From Planococcus rifietoensis (GTDB lineage: Bacteria; Bacillota; Bacilli; Bacillales_A; Planococcaceae), in NCBI RefSeq assembly GCF_001465795.2, contig NZ_CP013659.2, positions 62,001-126,000 on the forward strand: a stretch of DNA of 64,000 bases, read 5' to 3'. This document shows, piece by piece, positions 24,989 through 35,000 of this stretch (the stretch's first letter is position 1; each line of letters opens with the position of its first letter). A program made the position numbers and the translations under genes. The notes beneath the pieces are model-generated. The model saw nothing but the letters and a program-made list of their open reading frames with translations, did no database searches and had not been told where the DNA came from.

Positions 24989-25984
24989 GTGATCCAGATC
25001 ATCAGTGTAGAAGAAAAGCATATCCGCCAAATGTCTGCATTGCTTTCAAAACGCCAGTCGCGGGAGCGAAAGATTTTCCCGTATCTGCCGGATAAGTTCG
25101 AGGAAATCGACGAGGCGGAGATTGTCATCCGCAAATTGCTCGAGCGCCCATACGTCAGTGGCGTGGTCGCTGTCCGCGGCATTGATGTGATTGGATACCT
25201 GATTTATGAATTCAAGGAAGAAGCCCATCGCGGACGCTATGTATGGATGGATTATGAATCGATCGCCATCAGCGAGCATGAAAACCCGCGTCTGTTGCGC
25301 TTATTATATGCGGATGCTGGAGCGGAATGGGTTAAGCATGGCTATTTCCACCATGTGCTGATGGCGCCGCTTGGGGATGAAATGGTGTTCGAGCAATGGC
25401 TCGATCAAGGATTCGCGTTCGAGCAAAAATACGCGATCCTGTCCCTGGATGATTACGAACCGAAAAACGGCACGTTGCCCGAACTCGAATTTCGGCGCGG
25501 CACGAAGGCAGATGCGCCGCTTTTAAAAAAGATGGCGGTGTGGAATAGCATCCATCAGGCAGCTGCACCTTCTTGGCATCCAATTACGAGAGAAACGATG
25601 GAAAACGTTCAGAAAAGCTATGTCGCGCTGACGGAAGACGAAGAAGCCTATCTATGGCTCGTTAACCAAGGTGAACAGGCTGCCGGCTTCCATGTGTATT
25701 TCCGCAAGGAGGATCCTTTTAGTTTGGTGACGCCTGAAAATTGCGTGGAGCTGCCAGCTGCTTCGACCAACCCGGATATGCGCGGTCGCGGCATCGGCCG
25801 CGCACTGGCCAATCATTGCTTCGGTGAATTGAAGAAAGAGGGCTATGATTATATTTTTGCCGACTGGCATACACCAAACCAAATGGCTTCCTATTTCTGG
25901 CCGCGGATGGGTTTCCAGCCCGTCATGGTCAGAATGTCGCGCCAGATCGACCCACGCATTTCATGGGCGCATGGCCATGATTGA
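24989..25984 (+). CDS. Tandem GNAT acetyltransferase (331 residues)
   Basis: Two GNAT modules. The second (about 165-320) is clearer, with NPDMRGRGIGRALANHCFGEL as acetyl-CoA loop and ASYFWPRMGFQPV at the end. The first (about 1-155) is weaker and lacks a clean RGxGxG/A loop. Tandem GNATs often modify small metabolites or antibiotics; the substrate here is unknown. GTG start with AGGGGAG upstream, 6 bp after the Dph6-like gene. Confidence 0.8.
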   Translation: MIQIISVEEKHIRQMSALLSKRQSRERKIFPYLPDKFEEIDEAEIVIRKLLERPYVSGVVAVRGIDVIGYLIYEFKEEAHRGRYVWMDYESIAISEHENPRLLRLLYADAGAEWVKHGYFHHVLMAPLGDEMVFEQWLDQGFAFEQKYAILSLDDYEPKNGTLPELEFRRGTKADAPLLKKMAVWNSIHQAAAPSWHPITRETMENVQKSYVALTEDEEAYLWLVNQGEQAAGFHVYFRKEDPFSLVTPENCVELPAASTNPDMRGRGIGRALANHCFGELKKEGYDYIFADWHTPNQMASYFWPRMGFQPVMVRMSRQIDPRISWAHGHD

Positions 25985-26076
25985 ATAGTGAGCATCGCTT
26001 TACTTGCTCGTGGAAACTAGCTTCGTTATACTCGTAGGCGCGTTCGAAATGACGATATTTCCCAGGCCTTTTCTTG

Positions 26077-26106
26077 AAAAAACTACATTTCTGTGTAGTT
26101 TTTTCT
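26077..26106 (+). terminator. Rho-independent terminator
   Basis: AAAAAACTACA pairs with TGTAGTTTTTT. It closes the Dph6-like/GNAT unit. Confidence 0.8.
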
Positions 26107-26174
26107 TTTTTTACGATTACAGTGCAAAACTGTCGGGAAGGCAAGAAAGGGATTAAATAATTGAGGGGGATTCG

Positions 26175-27752
26175 ATGAAAAAGAAAGGCTTGATCGATTA
26201 CCGGATTTTTCTTCCGGCTTTGATCATCATCATCGCAATCAGTGTTCCGCTCGCACTTTATGAAAGCCGTTCACTGGAATTGCTGAATGGGATTTTTACG
26301 ACAATTGTTGAAGTATTCAGCTGGGGCTATCTGTGGTACGGCATTATCCTGGTCGGGGCGGCGCTGTATTTTTCCTATTCCAAATACGGCGATATCGTTC
26401 TCGGTGACCCAGCAGAAAAGCCGCGTTTAACTTTGTTCGAGTACGCATCCATTTTGATTGCCATGGGGCTCGGTTCGACGATCATGCGCACAGGCATGTT
26501 GCAATGGACATCCGTGGCGAACAACCCGCCGGCCGGAATGGACGCGGGTTCACCGGAATCGATTTTAATGGGCAATGCCTACAGCATGTTCTTATGGGGC
26601 TTCCAAGTATTCGCGATTTTCGTCATGATCGCCCCGGCGATGGCTTATACGCTGCACGTCAAGAAAAAGCCGATGATGCGTATGTCCGAAGCGGCTCGTC
26701 CGGTTTTCGGCGATAAGTTGACGGATGGTTGGGCAGGGCGCCTGCTCGACATCCTGTTCTTGCTCAGCATCATGACAGGGGCTGCGGTAACGCTCGGCTT
26801 GGGCGCACCGATCATCACGTATAATCTTTCTGCGTTGATGAACATTGACGTAACGTTCGGGTTGACGCTCATCGTCACCATCGTCTGGGTGGCGCTGTTT
26901 TCCATCAGCGCTTATCTCGGTGTGGAAAAAGGCATCAAACGGCTCAGTACCTTCAATATCTATTTAGCTGGTGCCTTTACGCTGTTTATTCTATTGGCTG
27001 GGCCTGGTGTCTTTATCCTGAATTATTTCTCAGACAGCGTTGCGTCACTGTTCACGAATTACTTGAGTTTTTCACTCAATACGGACTCAGTTTACCAAGG
27101 TGCGGCGTCGCATGTGCAAAGCAATACGGTGTTCTGGTTTGCTTACAGCGCCACATGGGCGATGCTGCATTCGGTGTTTGCGGCCCGTATTTCAAGAGGG
27201 CGCACCATCCGTGAGATGATCATGACCTATCTATTGGCGCCGACGCTGTTGTCATGGATTGCGACGGGCGTTCTTGGCGGGCTCGGCGTCCACCGGTATT
27301 TGACGGGTGAACTGCCGATTTTGGATATGGTGAAAGAAGAGCGGATGGCGGTCATTCCTGAAATTCTTTCGACCTTGCCGCTTGGCGGATTGGCGATTGT
27401 GATTTTCATTATCGTCGCGCTCATCTTCCTGACGACTACGCTCGACTCGACGACTTACACGATTGCTGCTTATACGAGTACGCTTGATATGAGCAAAAAC
27501 GAACCGCCGAAAATTTTGCGCATCCTCGTTGCCGGCATCATCACCGTCATTTCACTGGTGCTCATGAGAATCGGCGGCTTGGCACCGCTCGAAGTGGTGT
27601 CCGGCTTGATGGGCTTGCCGATCATTTTCATCACTTTCCTGATGATTTATTCGGCGAAGAAAATGATGGACCAAGACCGTGCGTGGCTCAATAATGTGCG
27701 AGACAAGGAAACGCCTTTGAAACGGTCAAAACAGAAAACGAAAAGTGAATAA
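26175..27752 (+). CDS. BCCT family transporter, divergent
   Basis: 525 residues, 12 predicted membrane helices and a basic C-terminal tail. The diagnostic segment ARISRGRTIREMI (about residues 335-350) places it in the betaine/choline/carnitine family. The Trp-rich helix just before it, which forms the trimethylammonium box in BetP-type proteins, reads WFAYSATWAMLHSVF and has lost most Trp; the glycine segment near residue 100 reads GLGSTIMRTGMLQW instead of a GxGxGLLFWGVAEP-like sequence. The substrate may therefore not be betaine. GAGGGGG precedes the ATG. Stands alone. Confidence 0.82.
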   Translation: MKKKGLIDYRIFLPALIIIIAISVPLALYESRSLELLNGIFTTIVEVFSWGYLWYGIILVGAALYFSYSKYGDIVLGDPAEKPRLTLFEYASILIAMGLGSTIMRTGMLQWTSVANNPPAGMDAGSPESILMGNAYSMFLWGFQVFAIFVMIAPAMAYTLHVKKKPMMRMSEAARPVFGDKLTDGWAGRLLDILFLLSIMTGAAVTLGLGAPIITYNLSALMNIDVTFGLTLIVTIVWVALFSISAYLGVEKGIKRLSTFNIYLAGAFTLFILLAGPGVFILNYFSDSVASLFTNYLSFSLNTDSVYQGAASHVQSNTVFWFAYSATWAMLHSVFAARISRGRTIREMIMTYLLAPTLLSWIATGVLGGLGVHRYLTGELPILDMVKEERMAVIPEILSTLPLGGLAIVIFIIVALIFLTTTLDSTTYTIAAYTSTLDMSKNEPPKILRILVAGIITVISLVLMRIGGLAPLEVVSGLMGLPIIFITFLMIYSAKKMMDQDRAWLNNVRDKETPLKRSKQKTKSE

Positions 27753-27770
27753 TTAGTCGAATGATTGAAT

Positions 27771-27810
27771 AAACCCAGTCTTCCCCATCATGAGGGAGCT
27801 GGGTTTTTTT
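27771..27810 (+). terminator. Rho-independent terminator after BCCT gene
   Basis: AAACCCAG pairs with CTGGGTTT, followed by a T run. Confidence 0.85.
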
Positions 27811-27963
27811 AATGCAAGGACTCGGATGTGCCGAGGAAATTCTGGACAAATTCGATTTTAGCGTGGAAGATAAAGGTATCGCTATCGATTTCACAGCTTG
27901 CTATCTCTGTGTTAACACACAAGCACGCCAAATTACCGACTCATTAAAGGGGAGTGTTGAGAA

Positions 27964-28383
27964 GTGTACAAGAAAATTTTACTTGCTGTAGATGGTTCCG
28001 ACCATTCAGTCCGCGCAGCTAAAGAAGCTGTGAAATTAGCTAAAGGATCGGATGATTCGCAGATTACCATCGTCTTTGTAGCAGATCACGACAATGCAAA
28101 AAACGAAGTGCTTCATAGCGGCAGTTCAGCAGAGTTGGATTTCCAGCGCCGCAAGAAATTGCAGCCTGTAGAAGAAGCAATCGGAGCAGCCACTATCAAA
28201 TACCGCGTAGAAATACTACACGGTACACCAGGACCAACAATCGTTGAGTATGCCAATAAAGAATCGTTTGACGTATTGGTTATTGGCAGCCGTGGCTTGA
28301 ATTCCTTGCAGGAGATGGTGCTCGGCAGCGTCAGCCACAAAGTGGTCAAGCGCGCGAACTGCCCGGTACTGATCGTAAAATAA
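27964..28383 (+). CDS. Universal stress protein (UspA family)
   Basis: 139 residues, one Usp domain. LLAVDGSDHSVRAAKEA is the N-terminal strand and helix. The ATP-binding pattern G2xG9xG(S/T) is complete in GSRGLNSLQEMVLGSVS, followed by KRANCPVLIVK. It probably binds ATP. GTG start with GGGGAG upstream and its own terminator. Confidence 0.93.
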   Translation: MYKKILLAVDGSDHSVRAAKEAVKLAKGSDDSQITIVFVADHDNAKNEVLHSGSSAELDFQRRKKLQPVEEAIGAATIKYRVEILHGTPGPTIVEYANKESFDVLVIGSRGLNSLQEMVLGSVSHKVVKRANCPVLIVK

Positions 28384-28385
28384 GA

Positions 28386-28413
28386 AAAAGGGCTCCCGAG
28401 TGGAGCCCTTTTT
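28386..28413 (+). terminator. Rho-independent terminator after usp gene
   Basis: AAAGGGCTCC pairs with GGAGCCCTTT, followed by a T run. Confidence 0.88.
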
Positions 28414-28440
28414 GCTGTAGCAGGCAGAAGGGAGAACAAG

Positions 28441-29706
28441 GTGAAACATACTGCGCCAATACATACGCCGTTTTATTATGGCTGGGTCATCGTCGCGATT
28501 TCGGCGTTATCGTATTTCTTTTCGGGACCCGGTCAAACCTTTTCCAATGCCATTTTCATCGATTATTATATTGAAGAGTTCGGATGGAGCCGCTCCACGG
28601 TGTCAGGGATTTATTCTGCGGCTACATTGCTCGCAGGTTTCCTGATTTTTATGGTCGGCAGGCTATTCGATAGCCAGGGAGCACGCAAGATGGCGGTCAT
28701 CATCTCCAGCTTGCTGGGGCTCGCCTGTTTGTTTAACGGATTGATCGCCAACACTTTCATGCTGTTCATCGGCTTCTTTTTGATTCGCCTGCTCGGGCAA
28801 GGCTCGATGTCACTCACGCCGAAGTCGCTCGTGCCGCAATGGTTCATCGCCAAAAGGGGACGCGCGCTCAGCCTCGCAGCACTCGGGGCGATGGTCGGCT
28901 CTGCCGTCTTTCCATTGCTCAATGTATGGCTGATCGAAACCTTCGATTGGCGCATTGCGTGGATGTTGCTCGGCGCGTCCGTGTTGGTTATTTTTACGCC
29001 GCTTGCGTTTTTGCTGATCCGCAACAAACCCGAAGATATCGGCTTGCGTCCTGACGGGGAAGTGATTCCTGAAGGGGAAACCGCAGAGAAGAGTTTGTCG
29101 GCAGATATTAGCTGGACCGTGAAAGAAGCGCAGAAAACCCGCGCCTTTTGGTTGCTGCTGTTTTGCGTCGCCACGCCAGCCTTGGTGAACACCGGAATCA
29201 CATTCCATTTAGTATCGATTTTTTCACAGCAATCGCTGACGCCTGAAGCAGCAGCGACGGTACTTAGCTTGATGGCGGTCGTCGGATTTCCGGTAACGTT
29301 TTTGGCCGGCTATTTGCTGGATAAAATCGAAGTGCGCTGGATGCTGGTTGCCTTGTTTGTTGGAGAAATCATTTTCATTTTGCTGCTCCAGCAAGCGACG
29401 GTTCTGTCGTTAGCAATCCTGTTCGGCGTCGTATGGGGAGTTGTGTCAGGGATTGAGCGGGTCACCTTAAGTATTGTCTGGCCCAATTATTACGGCCGCC
29501 AGTATATCGGCAGCATCAGCGGCATCGCGATGGCGATCATGGTCATCGGCTCTGCTTTAGGGCCTTTGCCGTTCGGCTTGTTTTACGATTTCCTTGGCGG
29601 CTACGATGAAGCATTAAGTTTTCTGCTCATCATTCCGGCCTTAGCGATCGTCGCTTCCATCCTGGCAAAACCGCCCGTGAAAGAAGAGTTGAAAACCGGA
29701 CAATAA
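28441..29706 (+). CDS. MFS transporter (monocarboxylate/oxalate-formate type)
   Basis: 421 residues, 12 membrane helices. The N-terminal segment YYGWVIVAISALSYFFSGPG and EFGWSRSTVSGIYSAA are typical of the OFA and monocarboxylate-like branch, and GRLFDSQGARK is the loop 2-3 MFS motif. An organic anion is the likely substrate, but this is only by family. GTG start directly at 28441 with GGGAG upstream; it begins 28 bp after the usp terminator. Confidence 0.82.
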   Translation: MKHTAPIHTPFYYGWVIVAISALSYFFSGPGQTFSNAIFIDYYIEEFGWSRSTVSGIYSAATLLAGFLIFMVGRLFDSQGARKMAVIISSLLGLACLFNGLIANTFMLFIGFFLIRLLGQGSMSLTPKSLVPQWFIAKRGRALSLAALGAMVGSAVFPLLNVWLIETFDWRIAWMLLGASVLVIFTPLAFLLIRNKPEDIGLRPDGEVIPEGETAEKSLSADISWTVKEAQKTRAFWLLLFCVATPALVNTGITFHLVSIFSQQSLTPEAAATVLSLMAVVGFPVTFLAGYLLDKIEVRWMLVALFVGEIIFILLLQQATVLSLAILFGVVWGVVSGIERVTLSIVWPNYYGRQYIGSISGIAMAIMVIGSALGPLPFGLFYDFLGGYDEALSFLLIIPALAIVASILAKPPVKEELKTGQ

Positions 29707-29732
29707 AAAAGAGCGCTCAGGCGCTCTTTTTT
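29705..29732. terminator. Bidirectional terminator
   Basis: AAAAAAGAGCGC pairs with GCGCTCTTTTTT. It lies between the MFS gene and the converging resolvase-like gene and touches both stop codons. Confidence 0.9.
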
Positions 29733-30273
29733 AATTCTCCAAATAACGATACAGAGTGGATTTGCTGATGCCGGTCTGTTCTTTGATCTCGGCCAAGCTA
29801 TAGGATTTGCTTTTATACATTTCAATCGCTTTTTTGACATTGGCATCCGGCTTGCGCGGTCGCCCGGCGTGCATGCCTTTTTGCTTGGCTTCCGATAAGC
29901 CTGCTTTGGTCTTCGCGCTGATGGAATCGCTCTGGAATTCGGCGATGGATTTCGCGATTTCCAAAAATGAAAACGACGTTCCTTTCGCGGTATCGATATG
30001 TTCTTTAACGGCATGAAGGAACGCGCTTTTTTCTTCGAGCGCTTCAACCAGGTCCACCAATTGGCGGGTTGAATCTGCCAGCACATGGAGTTTCATCACG
30101 ATGATGCGGTCTCCAGGGCCGACAGCTTCAAGCATGCGTTCCAGCTCAATCCGCTGTTTCGGGGAACTGTGGGATTCTATATGGATGACATCGCAGCCGA
30201 ATTCTTCAAATAGGGTGCGCTGCTTTTGACAATCTAAATCTTCTTCAATGGCTCTTGCATAACCGATTCGCAC
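29731..30273 (-). CDS. Resolvase-like protein lacking the catalytic serine
   Basis: 180 residues with the order of small serine recombinases: N-terminal resolvase fold (1-110), long helix with SISAKTKAGLSEAKQKGMHAGRPRK, then a C-terminal helix-turn-helix (SLAEIKEQTGISKSTLYRYLEN). The active site is gone: YARVS of true resolvases reads Y5-A-R-A-I9, and the KLDRLxR motif reads KLHVLADST. It should not cut DNA, so a DNA-binding regulator is more likely. GTG start with AGGAG 8 bp away. A 16-bp palindrome lies just upstream and may be its own site. Confidence 0.8.
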   Translation of the reverse strand: MRIGYARAIEEDLDCQKQRTLFEEFGCDVIHIESHSSPKQRIELERMLEAVGPGDRIIVMKLHVLADSTRQLVDLVEALEEKSAFLHAVKEHIDTAKGTSFSFLEIAKSIAEFQSDSISAKTKAGLSEAKQKGMHAGRPRKPDANVKKAIEMYKSKSYSLAEIKEQTGISKSTLYRYLEN

Positions 30274-30285
30274 GTAAAAAACTCC

Positions 30286-30301
30286 TCACTGTACAAAGTG
30301 A
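30286..30301 (-). promoter_or_regulatory. Palindrome upstream of the resolvase-like gene
   Basis: TCACTGTACAAAGTGA, 5-bp arms around GTACAA, between a minus-strand TATAAT (near 30308-30315) and the ribosome site. Possible autoregulatory operator; not proven. Confidence 0.4.
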
Positions 30302-30451
30302 ATATATTATAACATATTAATTTTTTTGTAAAAATGGACCCAAAAAGGTTCCATTAATGGAGTGTCGGTGCTAAACTGTTTTCATTGTGAAAAAATAAGG
30401 TTTTCAGGATATGGAGAAACGTTCAAATAAAGAATAGAGGAGCTCGATTAC

Positions 30452-31912
30452 GTGAAACAAAGTCTTAAAACCCAATGGTTCGGGAATATCCGCGGCGATA
30501 TATTGTCAGGGATTCTCGTCGCTATTGCACTTATTCCGGAAGCCATTGCCTTCTCCATCATTGCAGGGGTCGATCCGATGGTCGGTTTGTATGCTTCCTT
30601 CAGCATAGCGGTCATCATCGCCTTCGTCGGCGGGCGGCCCGGCATGATTTCGGCCGCTACAGGCGCGATGGCGCTATTGATGGTGCCGCTTGTCCGTGAC
30701 CACGGGCTGGAATACTTGCTCGCTGCCACGATTTTGACAGGGGTCATCCAGATCCTGTTCGGCGTCTTCAAAGTGGCAAGAGTGATGAAATTCATCCCAC
30801 GCGCTGTCATGATCGGCTTTGTCAACGCGCTGGCCATCTTGATATTCATGGCGCAAGTGCCGCATTTCATCGGCATCAACAATATGACCTATCTCTTCGT
30901 GGCTATCACGCTGGCCATCATCTACATCGTGCCGCGCTTTTTCAAAGCCATCCCGGCCCCGCTTATCGCGCTGGTGGTGTTGACGGCAGTGGCCATCTAT
31001 TCCGGGTTCGAATTGCGCACAGTGGGCGATCTCGGCACGATCAGCCAGACGCTCCCGAGCTTCTTGTTGCCGGATGTGCCATTCAACTTGGAAACCTTGT
31101 CGATCATCTTCCCGTACTCACTTGCGCTGGCGATTGTCGGCTTGCTCGAATCGCTCTTGACGGCGAATATCGTCGATGACATGACCGATACAACAAGTGA
31201 CAAGAACAAAGAAGCCAGAGGGCAAGGCATTGCCAACTTCGTCACCGGTTTCTTCGGCGGAATGGCGGGCTGTGCGATGATCGGGCAATCGGTCATCAAC
31301 GTCAAATCGGGCGGCCGTGGCCGCTTGTCGGCACTCGTTGCCGGTACGTTCCTGATGTTTTTGATCATCGTTCTCGGCAATGTCGTTGTGCAAATCCCGA
31401 TGCCGGTGCTTGTCGGCATCATGATCATGGTATCGATCGGGACATTCGACTGGGCTTCGTTCACTTACTTGAAAAAAGCACCGAAAACCGATTCCATCGT
31501 TATGGTCGCAACTGTCGCCATCGTCGTTTATACGCACGATTTATCGATTGGTGTACTGGCGGGCGTCTTGCTAAGCGCCATCTTCTTCGTCTCGAAGATT
31601 TCCAAGATCAAAGTGGAAAAACGCTTGTTGGATGCTACACAATACCGCGTGGAAGGGCAATTGTTCTTCGCTTCGGTTGAAGACTTCCTAGAGAAATTCG
31701 ATTTCGATATCGAACGCGAGAAAGTGATTATCGATTTCACGGATGCCCATATTTGGGACGATTCCGGCGTCGGCGCCGTCGACAGGGTCGTGCTGAAGTT
31801 CCGCGAAAATGCCAATGAAGTGGAAGTGACCGGCCTGGATGCCGGAAGCCAGAAACTGATCGATCAATTGGCGATCTTTAAAAGCTCGAATGCTAAACTA
31901 CCCACCCATTGA
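30452..31912 (+). CDS. SulP family anion transporter with STAS domain
   Basis: 486 residues: SulP membrane core with [26 protein letters not shown] at the N-terminus and a C-terminal STAS domain (about 395-486) with [23 protein letters not shown]. Family members carry sulfate, bicarbonate or dicarboxylates; this one is shorter than plant-type members and its substrate is not certain. GTG start with AGAGGAG upstream. Divergent from the resolvase-like gene, which could regulate it. Confidence 0.88.
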   Translation: MKQSLKTQWFGNIRGDILSGILVAIALIPEAIAFSIIAGVDPMVGLYASFSIAVIIAFVGGRPGMISAATGAMALLMVPLVRDHGLEYLLAATILTGVIQILFGVFKVARVMKFIPRAVMIGFVNALAILIFMAQVPHFIGINNMTYLFVAITLAIIYIVPRFFKAIPAPLIALVVLTAVAIYSGFELRTVGDLGTISQTLPSFLLPDVPFNLETLSIIFPYSLALAIVGLLESLLTANIVDDMTDTTSDKNKEARGQGIANFVTGFFGGMAGCAMIGQSVINVKSGGRGRLSALVAGTFLMFLIIVLGNVVVQIPMPVLVGIMIMVSIGTFDWASFTYLKKAPKTDSIVMVATVAIVVYTHDLSIGVLAGVLLSAIFFVSKISKIKVEKRLLDATQYRVEGQLFFASVEDFLEKFDFDIEREKVIIDFTDAHIWDDSGVGAVDRVVLKFRENANEVEVTGLDAGSQKLIDQLAIFKSSNAKLPTH

Positions 31913-31922
31913 TGAAATTATA

Positions 31923-31957
31923 GAGAAGCCCGTCCTTTCAAAAAGGACGGGCTTCTT
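31923..31957 (+). terminator. Rho-independent terminator after SulP gene
   Basis: AGAAGCCCGTCCTTT pairs with AAAGGACGGGCTTCT, a very strong stem with a short T run. Confidence 0.85.
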
Positions 31958-32095
31958 TGCGTCTGGACACATCAGCGGAATCAAATAATAAAAAAAATGT
32001 AAAGCGTTCACCTTTTAGAAATATTTTCTATTTAAACAATTTTTTTATACTATATAATAACCGTAAATGGGTTTTACAGGAAAAGAGGAATCATT

Positions 32096-35000
32096 TTGAA
32101 AAAGACATTCATCGGGGCAGCAATCGTCGTGCTGTTATTGCTATCACCATTTCTTATCTGGCTGTTTCAAGGAAGCGAGCCTTTGAACGTGGCGATTGTC
32201 GACAAAACCGTCCCAACGGAAAATTACCGCGAACATAAGGGACTGACTTGGATCTTGAACCATAACCGTTATGTTAAAGAGGATGAGTCGGACTACCGCG
32301 CAGATACCGATTACTTCGGTTTTATGCCGAATGAAAACGACAAGGATTATGAAATTCGGGGCATCGAGGAACTCGGATCGGGCTATGATTTGATTTATTT
32401 GGCTGATGCCTATGGGGTATATGAAGACGATCTCCCTTGGCAAGAGGCCAAAGGTGAACGCTCCGAGCTCATCTATGGCGGCTTGGAGATGGCTGAATGG
32501 CAAGCGATCAAGCAGCAAGTAATCAATAAGGGCAGTGATTTAGTCGTTGAATTCAATACATTCGCTTCCCCGACAGATGCTGCTGTCAGCACGGATATGG
32601 AAGAATTTTTAGGCATCAAGTGGAGTGGCTGGAGTGGGCGCTATTTTCCTGACTTAGCAGGTGCCGAGGTGCCTGCATGGATTGTCCAGAATTATGAACA
32701 GGAGGCAGAAGATTGGCAGTTTACGGGCGGAGGGTTCGTGCTTGTTGAAGATGCCAGTGGCGAGATTGTTGTGTTGTCTGAAGAGCGGGGCGATATCGAA
32801 AATGCCGGACTGCACGTGAAATTCACAGAGCCTGGGCAAACGGCTTTCGGTCTTCAGGAAAGTCCGACATTCGATTATTGGTTTGATATCAATGAAGTAC
32901 AAGGACAGACCGAAGTGCTTGCCGAATACGAATGGTCTCTCGGCGAAAAAGGCCAAGCGGCGCTTTCTGAACGCGGGATTCCGGAGAATTTTCCGGCCGT
33001 CATGTACACGACTGTAAATGATGCAGACGTCTATTATTTTGCTGGCGACTTTGTTGACGTCGAGGATGTGCCGTCATTCTACCAATACGGGGGGCTTGCC
33101 AAGATGCGGGATTGGATGTCATTTGGCGGCAACGATAGTTTTTATTGGAAAACGTATGTGCCAATGATGGAATCGATTCTTGCGGACAGTTCAGGAAAAG
33201 AGCGGGAAACGCCGTCACAAGTGTCGTCGGCAGCTGAAAAAGACGGGATTTCCTATCCATCGCGTGTAAACGGCGAGCAGTTTGAAGTGTTCGAAGACGG
33301 TGAGTGGAAAGAATTCACCGTCAAAGGCGTCAATATGGGCATGGCAAAACCCGGCACCTTCCCTGGCGAAGCAGCGATCACTCGCGAGGAATATGACCGC
33401 TGGTTCAAGGCAATCGGGGAAATGAACGCCAATGCGATTCGCGTCTATACGCTCCACCCGCCTGCTTTCTATGAAGCCTTGGCCAAGTACAATGAATCAG
33501 CCGAAACGCCACTCTATGTCTATCACGGTGTATGGATTGATGAAGGGCCGCTAGAAGAAACCTTGGATGCGTTCACGCCTGAAATTACGGAACGTTTCCA
33601 GCAAGAGATGAAAAAAGTGGCGGATGCCGTTCATGGTGATGCTGAAGTTGATGAAGAGCCGGGGCATGCTTCCGGAACTTACACGGCAGACATTTCCGAT
33701 TACGTCATCGGCTGGATGATTGGTATTGAATGGTATCCGTTTACAGTCGACGAGATGAACCGTAAATATCCGGATCTTGGCGAGTTTTCGGGCACATATA
33801 TCGAAACCGAAGATGCCAATCCGATGGAGTATTGGATTGCGGAGCAGCTGGAAGTTTTAGCTGCCTATGAATACGAAACCTATGACAGCATGCGACCGCT
33901 CAGCTTCACGAATTGGGTGACGACCGATAATGTCGACCAACCGTCAGAGCCGAGTGAACAAGAAGACTTGGCGACGGTCGATCCAAACCATATTCGTACG
34001 ATCGGTGAATTGGACGAAGTAGGCATGTTTGCATCGTATCATGTCTATCCATACTATCCGGATTTCCTGAACTTAGAAGAGAAATATACGGAATTTATCG
34101 ACCACCGCGGCGAACGCAATAATTACGCGGGGTATTTACGTGATTTGAACGAATCGCACGATATGCCATTGTTGATCGCGGAATTCGGTGTGCCGGCTTC
34201 AAGGGGCATGACCCATAAAAATCCTTTCGGCTGGAACCAAGGCTTTATTTCCGAGAGTGAGCAAGGGGAAATCGCCAGCCGTTTGTATGAAGATATCCTC
34301 GAAGAAGGAATGCTTGGCGGTTTGGTATTCACTTGGCAGGATGAATGGTTCAAGCGCACATGGAACACGATGGATTATGACAATCCCGATGAGCGCCCGT
34401 TCTGGTCCAATGCCCAAACAAACGAGCAGCAATTCGGCTTGCTCAGCTTTGACCGCCATAAAGTGAAAGTCGACGGCAAAGACGATTGGCAGGATGGATC
34501 ACCGCTGTATGAAAAAGAGCAAGGCGCCTTGCGCTCGCTATCGATGGATTCCGATGAGCGCTATGTATACGTCAAAGCAGAGTTCGATCCACAACAGGAG
34601 TGGTGGAATGAAGACCGCTTGAACTTGTACTTCAGTGTGCGGGAAGATCAAGGAATCGAAGTGGCAGATAGTTTCCTGGCTGATTTCGAACTGACCATCG
34701 ATGGGGAAGAGTCGGCGATCAATGTCGCTGGCGATTACGACACCTTCTATTACGATTACTACGAACAGCTTAAAATGATTCCAAAAGAGCCGAATATTGA
34801 AAACAACTTCCACCCAATGCGCTTAGCGCTGAATAAGGAATTCACGCGGCCAGACACAGGAGAAGTCTATCCTTTCGAGTATTATGAAACAGGGAAACTG
34901 CGCTTTGGCATAGCCGATCCTGAAGCCGATCAATACGATTCCTTAAACGACTATTACTATTCAGAAGAAACCGGGATTTTGGAAATCCGGATTCCGTGGA

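Noticed and set aside
31998..32012. cre-like sequence GTAAAGCGTTCACC before the 1053-residue gene
   Set aside because: The first two consensus positions are swapped, and its place relative to the promoter is unclear.
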